Shown: positions 19,421 to 28,067 of the stretch, piece after piece
Layout: every line of letters starts with the position of its first letter
Numbering within the stretch: position 1 is the stretch's first letter
Source: Kumtagia ephedrae
GTDB lineage: Bacteria; Pseudomonadota; Alphaproteobacteria; Rhizobiales; Rhizobiaceae
Direction: 5' to 3'
Length of the DNA stretch: 64,000 nucleotides
Assembly: GCF_003012745.1 (NCBI RefSeq)
Contig: NZ_PXYK01000022.1
Span: 54,006 to 118,005 of the forward strand
Notes under the pieces: model-generated
The model's database searches: none
What the model saw: the letters and a program-made list of their open reading frames with translations, nothing else
Told to the model about the DNA's origin: nothing
Made by a program: the position numbers and the translations under genes

Positions 19421-19959
19421 CGCGGCGCCGGGCGGCGCAGCCGCACATAGAGCGCGCCGCCGCCGCCGTGATTGCGCGCGGCGTGATCGTGGCTGCTGAC
19501 CAGACCGCGGAACGGCGCCGTGGCGAGCCAGCCGGGCACGGCGCGGCGCAGCACGCCGTCACCGCCCGAGGACGAGCCTTTTCCGGTGATCACCAGCACG
19601 TAGCGGATGCCGTTGGCATGGGCGCGATGAAGGAAGGAGAACAGCAGCGGATAGGCCTCGTCCTGGGTGAGGCCATGCAGGTCGACGCGACCCTCGATCG
19701 GCAGCCGGCCGGCGGCAAGCTTGTCATGCGTCGGGCGGTCGAGGGCGTTCTGGGCGAGCGTTTTCGGACGAGCCGGCGCAACCGGCGGCGACGCCGGCGC
19801 AGCAGGAGGCGCCTTGTCCAGCACCTCCTTCTTGGTCAGCGGCGGCTCGGCCGGCGCTTCCGGATGCTTTCGCCCTTTCAGCGGCGTCGCCGAGCGCGCG
19901 ACAAGGCTCCACAGCACCCGGTCCTCGTCGGTGAGCGTCTTGTGCGACCGACGGCTCAT
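19417..19959 (-). CDS. Smr domain protein (MutS2-type small endonuclease domain)
   Basis: The 180-residue protein has an N-terminal charged linker rich in Pro and Ala (about residues 30-85) and a C-terminal Smr domain starting GRVDLHGLTQDEAY. Conserved DLHG and the nuclease loop VITGKGSSSGGDGVLR are present, followed by the HGGGGALYVRLRR end. Smr domains nick or bind branched DNA, or cleave RNA. It overlaps mltA upstream (ATGA) and the XRE gene downstream (ATGA), giving a tightly coupled mltA-smr-XRE set. Confidence 0.95.
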   Translation of the reverse strand: MSRRSHKTLTDEDRVLWSLVARSATPLKGRKHPEAPAEPPLTKKEVLDKAPPAAPASPPVAPARPKTLAQNALDRPTHDKLAAGRLPIEGRVDLHGLTQDEAYPLLFSFLHRAHANGIRYVLVITGKGSSSGGDGVLRRAVPGWLATAPFRGLVSSHDHAARNHGGGGALYVRLRRPAPR

Positions 19960-21065
19960 TGCCGGATGCCCATGGCAAGCGATCGCGGAATCAAGGCAAA
20001 GAAGTCGGCCTTGGCCCGCACCACGCCGGCGATCTCTCCTGCCGCGTCGCCCGAACCGGCGAACAGGTCGCCGCGCGCCGGGCCGACGATCGCCGAGCCG
20101 GTGTCCTGGGCGATCATCAGCCGCCGGAACGGCTCTCCACCGAAAGCGGTCAGGTCCGGCGCATGGATGAAGAACGGCGTGCCGAAGGTGTGCAGCAGGC
20201 GGTCGACCGCCATGGACCGGCCGGGCGTCAGTGGTACCTTGGCGGCGGCCACCGGGCCGAGGGCGGGATCGTCGACGGTCGCCTCGCGGAAGAAGATAAA
20301 GGAGCGGTTGCGCCACAAAATCTCGTCGATCCGATCCGGATTCTGTGAAAACCAGGCGCGAATGGACTGCATCGTCACCTTTTCCAGCGGAATTTCGCCG
20401 AGATCGGCGAGGATTCCGCCGGGTCCGGTGAAGCGGTGTCCCGATTTCGCGGCATAGCTCACTCGCCGGGTCGTGCCGTCCGGCATGATGAGGCGCGCCG
20501 CTCCCTGGACATGGATGAAGAAGGCCTCGACCTTGCCGGCGACCCAGGCGATCGCCAATTTTCCGGCGTCGAGCGCGCCCTGCTCGATGGCCTGCCGGTC
20601 GAAATAGGGCTTTATGCCGGCCTCGGTCTTCTGGCCGAAGGCGAGATAGGGATCGAAGCCGGCCGGCCGGTTCGCGTCGTCGACGTCGACCAGATCGTCG
20701 GGGCGCGCCAGCAGCGGAACCGTGAAATCTGCCGTTCGGACCGGCGAGGCAGAAACCTCGGGCTCGTAAAAACCGGTGACGAAACCCCTGCCGCCGTCCT
20801 CCGCGGCGATCCGGGCCGGGACGAAATGCCGCTCGAAGAAGGCCCGCGCCTGCGCGCCGTCCGCGACCTCCGCCACCCTCGCCTCGGCATAGACGGCTTC
20901 GAAGGCGGCGAAGTCGACGCCGAGGCCGCCGGTCCGGTAGGGTTTCGACAGGACGTGGACGGCAGAGCGCCGAAAAGCGGCGAAAGCCGCCCGGCAATCA
21001 TCCTCATGCCAGCCCGGAAGCTCGTCGAAATGCCCGAAAACGAAATACGGGGAGAGCGGCGGCAT
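19956..21065 (-). CDS. mltA: Membrane-bound lytic murein transglycosylase A (MltA)
   Basis: MltA cleaves the glycan backbone of peptidoglycan, leaving 1,6-anhydro-muramic acid ends. The 369-residue product has the double-psi barrel MltA domain with GFYEPEV and FFIHVQGAARL, and the C-terminal 3D domain with catalytic Asp in AQDTGSAI near residue 328 and GDLFAGSG. No signal peptide or lipobox is visible from ATG 21065, so either the start is wrong or export uses another route. It lies 24 bases after the Tim44-like gene and overlaps smr. Confidence 0.95.
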   Translation of the reverse strand: MPPLSPYFVFGHFDELPGWHEDDCRAAFAAFRRSAVHVLSKPYRTGGLGVDFAAFEAVYAEARVAEVADGAQARAFFERHFVPARIAAEDGGRGFVTGFYEPEVSASPVRTADFTVPLLARPDDLVDVDDANRPAGFDPYLAFGQKTEAGIKPYFDRQAIEQGALDAGKLAIAWVAGKVEAFFIHVQGAARLIMPDGTTRRVSYAAKSGHRFTGPGGILADLGEIPLEKVTMQSIRAWFSQNPDRIDEILWRNRSFIFFREATVDDPALGPVAAAKVPLTPGRSMAVDRLLHTFGTPFFIHAPDLTAFGGEPFRRLMIAQDTGSAIVGPARGDLFAGSGDAAGEIAGVVRAKADFFALIPRSLAMGIRQ

Positions 21066-21089
21066 GGCGGCGCTCGGCGGCCGGGACGA

Positions 21090-21791
21090 TCAGTCTTCGG
21101 CTTCGGTGGCGACCAGCTTCCAGTTGGGGTCCTTGGAGCGGGTGTCGCGGGCGAAGGTCCAGACGTCCTTGACCTCCGCGACGGTCTCCGGATCGCCGTC
21201 GATCACCTCGCCGGCCTTGTCGCGGGTCGCCGAGATCAGCTCGCTGACGACGCGCAGCGTGATGTGCGCCTCGCCGCCCTTCATCTCGGCCGAGACGATG
21301 TCGGCCTTGTCGATGCCGACGAAGGAGGACTGGATCTTCTCCGAGCGGCTCTCGCGATCGCCGATCGCGGCGACGAAACCGTCATAGACCTCGCGGGATA
21401 GCAGGTTCTTCAAGGTCTTTCGGTCGCCGTCGGCATAGGCCATGACGATCATCTCGTAGGCCATCTTGGCGCCCTCGACGAAGGATTTCGGCTCGAAGGT
21501 CGGGTCGGCGTCGCGGATGGCGCGCAGCCCCTTGTTGAGGTCGCTCGGCGGCGGGGCGACGGCGTCGATCGCCGCATAGGTGTCGTCCGGCTCGCCGGGC
21601 CCGCGCTTGCGCGGCAGCGACACGACGTTGTCCGTCTTGGAAGGATCCTTGTCGCGGGTGCGGCCGGCAGTATAGGGATCGAAGGGCTGCCGCTCGTTGC
21701 CGGTGCGGCGGCCGAGCACGTTGCGCAACTGGAAGAAGATCACGACCGCCGCGACCAAGAAAAAAATCGTCCCGAAGTCGAAGAATTCCAT
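21090..21791 (-). CDS. Tim44-like (TimA) membrane-anchored protein
   Basis: The 233-residue protein starts MEFFDFGTIFFLVAAVVIFFQLRNVLGRRTG, a membrane anchor, followed by a disordered linker and a C-terminal Tim44 domain (about residues 95-230) with FVEGAKMAYEMIVMAYADGD and LKNLLSREVYDGF. Alphaproteobacterial homologues are thought to help membrane protein export or quality control. ATG 21791 places the anchor at the N-terminus as in homologues. It is divergent from fxsA and leads the Tim44-mltA-smr-XRE set, consistent with envelope functions. Confidence 0.94.
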   Translation of the reverse strand: MEFFDFGTIFFLVAAVVIFFQLRNVLGRRTGNERQPFDPYTAGRTRDKDPSKTDNVVSLPRKRGPGEPDDTYAAIDAVAPPPSDLNKGLRAIRDADPTFEPKSFVEGAKMAYEMIVMAYADGDRKTLKNLLSREVYDGFVAAIGDRESRSEKIQSSFVGIDKADIVSAEMKGGEAHITLRVVSELISATRDKAGEVIDGDPETVAEVKDVWTFARDTRSKDPNWKLVATEAED

Positions 21792-21981
21792 ATCTTCCGC
21801 CAACCCGATCTTATTGAAGGTGCGACCCCGGCACAGGAACCGGGCACGGCACCGCGTGTCGCAGCAATTCATATAGATCGCAGGGGGCGATCATTCAAAT
21901 CAAACACCTGCATACCTATGTATGGCACAATGTGCCAGCAGCAATTGCCGGCTCGGCCAACCCCTTCAATCCGGAATCCCA

Positions 21982-22485
21982 GTGCGACGCATCCTCCTGC
22001 CCCTGTTCCTCCTCGCCCTTCCGCTGATCGAGATCGCCGGCTTCGTGATCGTCGGCAGCGAGATCGGCGTGCTGGCGACGATGGCCCTGGTGCTGGCGTC
22101 CTGCATCCTCGGCTCGATCCTGCTGCGCCTGCAGGGTTTTGGCGTACTCAGCCGCATCCGCCAGGATGTCGCCGAGGGACGCGACCCCGGACGCCAACTC
22201 GCGCATGGCGTGATGATTCTGGTCGCCGGCATCCTGCTGATCATCCCCGGCTTCTTCACCGACATCATCGGCCTGCTGCTGTTCCTGCCGCCGGTGCGCG
22301 ACCTCGGCTGGCGGCTGGTCCGCGACCGCGTGCAGGTCGTCGGCGACTTCGGGACGTTCCGCGGCCGACCCCATGCGGGCGGCGGGCGCGGTGGCGGCAA
22401 GGGGCCGACGATCGATCTCGACGAGGACGACTATAAACGGACGCCCGATCCGGATTCGCCTTGGCGGCGCATCGACCGGGGCTGA
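21982..22485 (+). CDS. fxsA: FxsA family membrane protein
   Basis: The 167-residue inner-membrane protein has segments RRILLPLFLLALPLIEIAGFV, ATMALVLASCILGSILL, GVMILVAGILLIIPGFFTDI and LLLFLPPVR. The IIPGFFTDIIG motif is diagnostic for FxsA, which in E. coli affects exclusion of T7 by F plasmid. The C-terminal tail is Gly-rich then acidic. GTG 21982 is chosen because the residues before it are not conserved, though the frame is open to 21922. It is divergent from the Tim44-like gene. Confidence 0.93.
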   Translation: MRRILLPLFLLALPLIEIAGFVIVGSEIGVLATMALVLASCILGSILLRLQGFGVLSRIRQDVAEGRDPGRQLAHGVMILVAGILLIIPGFFTDIIGLLLFLPPVRDLGWRLVRDRVQVVGDFGTFRGRPHAGGGRGGGKGPTIDLDEDDYKRTPDPDSPWRRIDRG

Positions 22486-22632
22486 CCCGAAGTTCGATAG
22501 CAGGTCACCTCGAGCCCGGGATCCGACCATGTCCGCCTGCCCGGCATAACTTGTGTTGCCCAGCCGAGCATGCTAGCGAGGCCGCGATTTTGATCGGGCC
22601 GCAAGGCGGCCGAAACGAGAGGATTCCGGCCG

Positions 22633-23136
22633 ATGGCCAGCAACGAGAACACGCCGGCGGGAACGGCGACCAACGGGAACGCCCAGCAGGCCAAGCCGAC
22701 GCTCAACGTGCTTGCGCAGTATGTGAAGGATCTGTCCTTCGAGAGCCCCGGCGCGCCGAACTCGCTGCGCGGCCGCGACAAGGCCCCCGGCATCAACATC
22801 AACGTCAATGTCAGCGCCAATCCGCTTTCCGAGAAGGAATTCGACGTCAACCTGACGCTGAACGCCAAGGCGACCTTCGAGGCGGAAGTGCTGTTCAACG
22901 TCGAGCTGGTCTATGGCGGCGTCTTCCGTATCGAGGGCTTTCCGCAGGAGCACATGCTGCCGCTGCTGTTCATCGAATGCCCGCGGCTGCTGTTCCCGTT
23001 CGCGCGCCAGATCATCGCCGAGGCGACCCGCAATGGCGGCTTCCCGCCGCTGATGCTCGACCCGATCGATTTCGCCCAGATGTTCCAGCAGAAGCTGGCG
23101 GAAGATCAGGCCGCCGCCAAGGTCAAGGTCAGCTGA
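22633..23136 (+). CDS. secB: Protein-export chaperone SecB
   Basis: SecB is the cytoplasmic tetrameric chaperone that keeps pre-proteins unfolded and delivers them to SecA. The 167-residue protein has a low-complexity N-terminus, then [40 protein letters not shown] and the conserved [15 protein letters not shown] segment. A GAGAGGATT stretch just before ATG 22633 serves as ribosome site. It is convergent with dnaQ, with an eight-base overlap of the 3' ends. Confidence 0.97.
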   Translation: MASNENTPAGTATNGNAQQAKPTLNVLAQYVKDLSFESPGAPNSLRGRDKAPGININVNVSANPLSEKEFDVNLTLNAKATFEAEVLFNVELVYGGVFRIEGFPQEHMLPLLFIECPRLLFPFARQIIAEATRNGGFPPLMLDPIDFAQMFQQKLAEDQAAAKVKVS

Positions 23137-23854
23137 GCGCCTCGGCCGGGCGCACCGCGCCCGGCACCTGCAGCCACAGCGCCTTGTCTCCCAATTGTGC
23201 GACCAGGCGCGCATGCGCTTCGGTCTCTCCCGACGTCAGCCGCGGCGCCAGCGGCCGCGGCCGCAGCCTGATGGCGATCTCCACGGCTTCGATCGACTGC
23301 TCGACGCGCGCCGTCTCGGCGGTGTCGAGGATGAGCGTCGCCTGCTTGCCGCCGATCAGCTCGATATAGACTTCCGCCAGCAGTTCGGAATCGAGCAGCG
23401 CACCGTGCTTGGTCCGCCGGCTGTTGTCGATGCCGTAGCGGCGGCAGAGCGCGTCGAGCGAATTCGGACCCATCGGATGCTTGCGGCGCGCCAGCGCCAG
23501 GCTGTCGACGACCCGCTCCGGCGCCACCGGCGGCAGGCCGAGACGCGCGAACTCGGCATTGATGAAGCCCATGTCGAAGCCGGCATTGTGGGCGACCAGC
23601 CGGGCGCCGTCGATGAAGTCGACGAAATCGCCGGCGATCTGGGCAAAGGTGGGCTTGCCGACGAGGTCGGTGTCGCTGATGCCGTGCACGGCCAGCGCAT
23701 CGGGGTGGACGGGCCGGCCCTGCGGATTGATGTACATGTGGAAGGTGCGGCCGGTGGGGAACCGGTTGTCCAGCTCGACGCCGCCGATCTCGATCACGCG
23801 GTCATCGCGCGGGTCGAGCCCGGTCGTTTCGGTATCGAAGATGATTTCCCGCAT
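23129..23854 (-). CDS. dnaQ: DNA polymerase III epsilon subunit (proofreading exonuclease)
   Basis: DnaQ is the 3'-5' exonuclease of the replicase core. The 241-residue protein begins [20 protein letters not shown] with Exo I DTET, has Exo [11 protein letters not shown] and Exo [20 protein letters not shown], all DEDDh catalytic residues being visible. The C-terminal third is variable and would hold the polymerase-binding segment. It overlaps secB at the 3' ends. Upstream (23855-23932) is a short gap before coaE, on the same strand. Confidence 0.97.
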   Translation of the reverse strand: MREIIFDTETTGLDPRDDRVIEIGGVELDNRFPTGRTFHMYINPQGRPVHPDALAVHGISDTDLVGKPTFAQIAGDFVDFIDGARLVAHNAGFDMGFINAEFARLGLPPVAPERVVDSLALARRKHPMGPNSLDALCRRYGIDNSRRTKHGALLDSELLAEVYIELIGGKQATLILDTAETARVEQSIEAVEIAIRLRPRPLAPRLTSGETEAHARLVAQLGDKALWLQVPGAVRPAEALS

Positions 23855-23932
23855 CCGAATCAGTTCTTCCGCCTGACGTTCATGAAACCGATTTTCCGGC
23901 AGGGAGGCCGCCGGAGCAAGGTGTCCGCCGCC

Positions 23933-24526
23933 TCAGCTGCGGTTTTCCCCCGCCAGATCGGCGATGATGGCGGCAACGGCCTCACGGGCACTCTCCATGC
24001 CGAGCCCGGTATCGATGAGGTAGTCGGCCCGGCGCCGTTTCTCGGCGTCGGGGACCTGCTTCGCCAGGATGGCATCGAATTTCACCTGCGTCATGCCCGG
24101 CCGTGCCAGCACCCGCCTGCGCTGGATTTCCGGATCCGCCGTCACGACGGCGACCTTGTCGACGCGGCCGCGCCCGCCGGTCTCGAACAGCAGCGGAATG
24201 TCGAGGACCACCAGTGGCGCGCCGGCGGCGCGGTGCCGGGCGACGAAGGCATCGGCATCGGCTCGTACCAGCGGGTGCACGATCGCCTCCAGCCTGGCCA
24301 GCGCCTCGGGCCTGCCGAGCACGTGTCCAGCGAGGTCGGCCCGGTCGACCACCCCATCGCGCACCGTACCCGGAAACGCAGCCTCGACCAGCGGCGCGGC
24401 GGCGCCTGAATAGAGCCGGTGCACCGTCTCGTCGGAATCATGCACGGGCACGCCGGCGTCGGCGAACATGCGGGCGGTCGTCGACTTGCCCATGCCGATC
24501 GATCCGGTGAGGCCGAGGACGATCAT
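23933..24526 (-). CDS. coaE: Dephospho-CoA kinase
   Basis: CoaE phosphorylates dephospho-CoA, the last step of coenzyme A synthesis. The 197-residue protein starts [18 protein letters not shown] with P-loop GSIGMGKST, then [30 protein letters not shown] and a C-terminal [11 protein letters not shown]. Its start ATG overlaps the aroE stop (ATGA), so the two are co-translated. The window thus holds the first (coaA) and last (coaE) CoA synthesis kinases. Confidence 0.97.
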   Translation of the reverse strand: MIVLGLTGSIGMGKSTTARMFADAGVPVHDSDETVHRLYSGAAAPLVEAAFPGTVRDGVVDRADLAGHVLGRPEALARLEAIVHPLVRADADAFVARHRAAGAPLVVLDIPLLFETGGRGRVDKVAVVTADPEIQRRRVLARPGMTQVKFDAILAKQVPDAEKRRRADYLIDTGLGMESAREAVAAIIADLAGENRS

Positions 24527-25368
24527 GCCGCCTTCGCGACGATATCGGCGGCGACCAGCGCGCGCAGCTCCGGCGTCACCTCCGGCTTGACGCCGAACCA
24601 TCTCTCGAAGCCGGGTGCCGCCTGGTGGAGCAGCATGCCCAGGCCGTCGACGGTTTTCAGGCCACGACGCCGCGCCGCGGCCAGCAGCGGCGTCTCGAGC
24701 GGAACATAGACGATGTCCGTGACCAGCGCGTTGTCCGGCAGATGCCCGAGGCCCAGCGGAAGCTCGGCCTCGCCATGCATGCCGACGGAGGTGGTGTTGA
24801 CCAGCAGCGCCGCATCGCCAAGCAGCTCGCCGGTCGCGGCGAGCTGATGGGCGGAGAAGGCCGGGCCGAACTCGCGGGCAAGCAGCCGAGCCCGCTCCAG
24901 CGTCCGGTTGACGATACGGATGTCGCGGAAGCCCCGTGCCTTGAGCGCGTAGAGCACGGCCCGGGCCGCTCCGCCGGCGCCGAGGACCACCGCGGTCCCC
25001 GCATGCGCCCACCCCGGCGCATGCTCGTCGAGATTGGCCGCGAAGCCGTAGGCGTCGGTGTTCGATCCATGCAGCAGGCCGTCCTCGAGCCAGAGCGTGT
25101 TGACCGCGCCGATCCGTTCGGCCGCGTCGTCGCGACGGTCGACGGTGCGGAATGCCGCCTCCTTGTGCGGCAGGGTGACGTTGCCGCCAACGAAGGCGCC
25201 GCTTGCGAGCGACGAAACAAAGGCCTCGAAGTCGCCCGGCGCAACGTCGACGGCTTCGTAGCTTCCGGAAAGCCGGTAACGGGCGAGCCAATGCGTATGA
25301 ATCTTCGGCGACCGCGAATGGGCGATCGGGTGCCCGCAGACGAAGGCCCTGCGTCTTGCCTCAGGCAT
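24523..25368 (-). CDS. aroE: Shikimate dehydrogenase (NADP)
   Basis: AroE reduces 3-dehydroshikimate to shikimate with NADPH. The 281-residue protein has the substrate site [12 protein letters not shown], the catalytic Lys in [18 protein letters not shown], the nucleotide loop [11 protein letters not shown] and the C-terminal [18 protein letters not shown] 25368 overlaps the maf stop by eight bases and matches homologues. It is part of the maf-aroE-coaE-dnaQ run that flanks the origin in many alphaproteobacteria. Confidence 0.97.
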   Translation of the reverse strand: MPEARRRAFVCGHPIAHSRSPKIHTHWLARYRLSGSYEAVDVAPGDFEAFVSSLASGAFVGGNVTLPHKEAAFRTVDRRDDAAERIGAVNTLWLEDGLLHGSNTDAYGFAANLDEHAPGWAHAGTAVVLGAGGAARAVLYALKARGFRDIRIVNRTLERARLLAREFGPAFSAHQLAATGELLGDAALLVNTTSVGMHGEAELPLGLGHLPDNALVTDIVYVPLETPLLAAARRRGLKTVDGLGMLLHQAAPGFERWFGVKPEVTPELRALVAADIVAKAA

Positions 25369-25954
25369 CGATCGCCCCCAGGTCGCGCAGCGCCGCCAGC
25401 ACCGGCAGCAGGGGCAGGCCGACAATGGTGAAATAGTCGCCGTCGATCCTCTCGAACAGCTGGATCCCCTCGCCCTCGATCTGATAGGCGCCGACGCTCC
25501 GTAGCGCCTTGTCGCCGACGCGGGCGAGGTGGCGGCCGATGAAGGCCGGGTCGAGAGGCCGCATGGTCAGTCGCGCGACCGAAACAGTGCGCCACAGCGT
25601 CTCGCCGTCGCGCACCAGGACCGCCGCGCTGTTGAGATGATGGGTCTTGCCGGAGAGCGCCAGCAGATGGCGCCGCGCATCCTCCATGTCCTTCGGCTTG
25701 TGAAACAGCCTGTCGCCCAGCGACAGCGTCTGGTCGCAGCCCAGCACCAGGGCTCCGGGATTGCGCCCGCTCACCTCGATCGCCTTGGCCTCGGCCAGCA
25801 CCTCGGCCACCTCCTCCGGCGTCGCACCGGAACCGGCGAGCGGCGCCTCGACCGTGCGCTCGTCGATCCGGGCGGCGACAGGCCGGATGTCGAGGCCGGC
25901 ATCGACCAACATCGTCCTGCGGAACGGGCTCGCAGAAGCCAGGATGAGCGTCAT
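25361..25954 (-). CDS. maf: Maf-like nucleoside triphosphate pyrophosphatase
   Basis: Maf proteins hydrolyse non-canonical or modified nucleotides (dTTP, UTP, m7GTP or pseudo-UTP) and affect septum formation. The 197-residue protein starts [16 protein letters not shown], with the SASPFR phosphate-binding motif, the [10 protein letters not shown] acid segment and [17 protein letters not shown]. The specificity subtype cannot be fixed from sequence alone. ATG 25954 is used; the frame continues upstream through RIME copy 2, but that part is not homologous. Confidence 0.95.
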   Translation of the reverse strand: MTLILASASPFRRTMLVDAGLDIRPVAARIDERTVEAPLAGSGATPEEVAEVLAEAKAIEVSGRNPGALVLGCDQTLSLGDRLFHKPKDMEDARRHLLALSGKTHHLNSAAVLVRDGETLWRTVSVARLTMRPLDPAFIGRHLARVGDKALRSVGAYQIEGEGIQLFERIDGDYFTIVGLPLLPVLAALRDLGAIDA

Positions 25955-25990
25955 CGTCGCGCCCTCGCGCAAGTGGTGTCGGTAATCGCC

Positions 25991-26093
25991 TAGAGCGGAA
26001 TGCGATCCGATCGAACCGGCATCCCGTTCTATCTCGTTGTTTTGCCGCATGATCTTGTCGGAAAAGTCTGCAGCTTCCCGGGATCATGCTCTA
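25991..26093 (+). repeat. RIME-like intergenic palindromic element, copy 2
   Basis: About 103 bp with a left palindrome (AGAGCGGAATGC and GCATCCCGTTCT arms) and a right palindrome (GCATGATC and GATCATGC arms) ending CTA. It lies between maf and ppsR, and its last three bases form, on the minus strand, the TAG stop codon of ppsR. Confidence 0.88.
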
Positions 26094-26912
26094 ACGCGTC
26101 TTGCCGCGCAGGGCAACGATCGCCGCCGCCGTCTCCTCGATCGAGCGCCGGCTGACGTCGATCGTCGGCCAATTGTGGCGCGCGCAGATCTGGCGGGCGT
26201 AGGCCAGCTCCTCGGCGATGGTGGCGCGGTCGACATAGGCCTGGGAGTCGAAGCCGGTGGTCATGCCGAGCACACGGTTCTGCCGGACATGCGAAACGCG
26301 TTCGGCGCTGGCGATCAGGCCGACGATCAGCGGCCGGGTCGCCAGCGCCAGGCTTTCGGGCATAGGCACCCCGAGCACGATCGGGATGTTGGCGGTCTTG
26401 ATGCCGCGGTTTGCGAGATAGATCGATGTCGGCGTCTTGGACGTGCGCGATATGCCGATCAGGACGATGTCGGCCTCGTCGACGTCGCCGGGCGACTGGC
26501 CGTCGTCATGCTCCATGGTGAAGTTGAGCGCGTCGATGCGGCGGAAATATTCGGCGTCGAGCACATGCTGGGCGCCGACGCGCCGGCCGGCCGGCGTGCC
26601 GAGATAGGACTGGAAGACGCCGAGCACCGGCTCCAGCACCGAGACGCAGGGCAGGCCCATCTCGGCGCAGCGCGAATCGATCAGTCCCGCCAGATGCTGG
26701 TCGACGATGGTGTAGAGGACGATGCCCGGCTCCTCGTCGATGTCCTCGAACACCTTGTCGAGCTGCTTTTCAGTGCGGATCAGCGGGTAGATGTGTTCGA
26801 TCGCCCGCGCATGCTTGTACTGCGCGGCCGCGGCACGGCCGGCGGCGAGCAGCGTCTCGCCGGTGGCATCGGAAATCAGGTGGAGGTGGAAGAAGTTCTG
26901 CGGCTTGTTCAC
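26091..26912 (-). CDS. ppsR: Pyruvate, phosphate dikinase regulatory protein (PPDK/PPS kinase-phosphorylase, DUF299)
   Basis: This bifunctional enzyme reversibly phosphorylates a threonine of pyruvate phosphate dikinase or PEP synthase. The 273-residue protein starts [20 protein letters not shown]. It has the P-loop [11 protein letters not shown] and the [16 protein letters not shown] and [16 protein letters not shown] segments. The stop TAG is supplied by the end of RIME copy 2. This gene (RP001 homologue) classically sits beside the alphaproteobacterial origin, and the start codon region itself contains a DnaA-box-like TTGTTCACA. Confidence 0.97.
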   Translation of the reverse strand: MNKPQNFFHLHLISDATGETLLAAGRAAAAQYKHARAIEHIYPLIRTEKQLDKVFEDIDEEPGIVLYTIVDQHLAGLIDSRCAEMGLPCVSVLEPVLGVFQSYLGTPAGRRVGAQHVLDAEYFRRIDALNFTMEHDDGQSPGDVDEADIVLIGISRTSKTPTSIYLANRGIKTANIPIVLGVPMPESLALATRPLIVGLIASAERVSHVRQNRVLGMTTGFDSQAYVDRATIAEELAYARQICARHNWPTIDVSRRSIEETAAAIVALRGKTR

Positions 26913-27290
26913 AGAGCGCGCCCGGTCCTGTGGGGGGGTGTGGACAACGGGCCGGAATCCGCCCTGCCCGTCGGGCGGACTGTATCAGAACGCCGCTTGT
27001 CCACAATTCACCGCGACGCGGAGCCTGATGGCGCGGTGCTGGCAATTATGGGGAAAAGCCGGCGGGTCGAATCGTCATTTCGCGAAAGTAGGAATCCGAC
27101 TGCCTGGAACTCTCTGAAAAACAACGGGTTCAGAAGTTTTCCCCGAAGTTCTCCCCATCCCGGTGGGAGGCACCCACAGCCGAAAGCCGGCCCGCGACAC
27201 AATGCCCGGCCGGGAAAACGTCCAATCACCGATTCCAACAGAGTCATAGAATCAGAAATTCCTTTATGAATGTTTAAAGTTTTAGAGGAG
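26905..27290. other. Candidate chromosomal replication origin (oriC)
   Basis: The gap between ppsR and hemJ has three DnaA-box-like 9-mers: TTGTCCACA at 26997-27005, its reverse complement TGTGGACAA at 26939-26947, and TTGTTCACA at 26905-26913. Six GANTC sites (CcrM targets) lie at 26955, 27069, 27092, 27231, 27241 and 27249. An AT-rich stretch at about 27241-27286 could be the unwinding element. ppsR on one side and the hemJ-rho-mnmE-parAB run on the other is the classic alphaproteobacterial origin neighbourhood. It has not been tested by GC skew or replication data. Confidence 0.72.
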
Positions 27291-27362
27291 CGCCAGGGAC
27301 AGCGAAGTCCGTCTCCGGCCGGACGGGACGCTTCATTCGGCGACCAGCGTGGGAGCAGTGCA

Positions 27363-27902
27363 GTGAGCAGCACGGACAGCAACACCAGCAGCGGCCGTGT
27401 CGCCGCCAGGCGAGCGGCGATGGCCCTCGTCCTTTTCGCAGTCGCCGCGGGCCTGCTCTTCCTTCTCGATCCGGTCGATCTCAGCCTCTGGATCAAGGCA
27501 GCCCATGTGATCGCGGTCATCTCCTGGATGGCCGGCATGCTCTACCTGCCCCGGCTGTTCGTCTATCATGCCGGAGCCGAACCGGGCTCGGTGCAATCCG
27601 AGACCTTCAAGGTCATGGAGCGGCGGCTCTACCGCCTGATCATCAATCCGGCGATGATCGCCACCTGGGTGTTCGGACTGTGGCTGGCCTGGAGCCAGTT
27701 CGGTTTCATGGGCGGCTGGCTGCATGCCAAGATAGCGCTGGTGGTGGCGATGTCGGCCGTGCATGGCTATCTCGGCGGTGCGCTGCGGCGCTTCGCCGAA
27801 GACCGCAACGAAAAGCCGGCGCGGCATTGGCGCATCGTCAACGAGGTTCCGACCGTGCTGATGATCGTGATCGTCATCCTCGTCGTGGTCAAACCGTTCT
27901 GA
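27363..27902 (+). CDS. hemJ: Protoporphyrinogen oxidase HemJ
   Basis: HemJ oxidises protoporphyrinogen IX to protoporphyrin IX in the inner membrane during heme synthesis. The 179-residue protein (from GTG 27363; the frame is open to 27270) has four membrane segments. The conserved KAAHVIAVISWMAGMLYLPRLFVYH contains the heme-ligand His, with PAMIATWVFGLWLAW and WLHAKIALVVAMSAVHGY later. It is normally preceded by hemE at this origin, but hemE is missing here. The N-terminus is Ser/Thr-rich and the start uncertain. Confidence 0.93.
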   Translation: MSSTDSNTSSGRVAARRAAMALVLFAVAAGLLFLLDPVDLSLWIKAAHVIAVISWMAGMLYLPRLFVYHAGAEPGSVQSETFKVMERRLYRLIINPAMIATWVFGLWLAWSQFGFMGGWLHAKIALVVAMSAVHGYLGGALRRFAEDRNEKPARHWRIVNEVPTVLMIVIVILVVVKPF

Positions 27903-28067
27903 TCGCTGGAACCGAAAAGGCGCCTTGCTCTTTCTCTAGCGAGGCGGTAAAAGCGGGGCCCTCCTCTCCGCCACACGCCGCCCCTCATCTTGGAATTCGC
28001 AGTCGGTTGCGTCAGGCGCGCTCATCGCATTCGTCGATAGCTTTTCTCACCTTCGCCAAGGCCTCCT

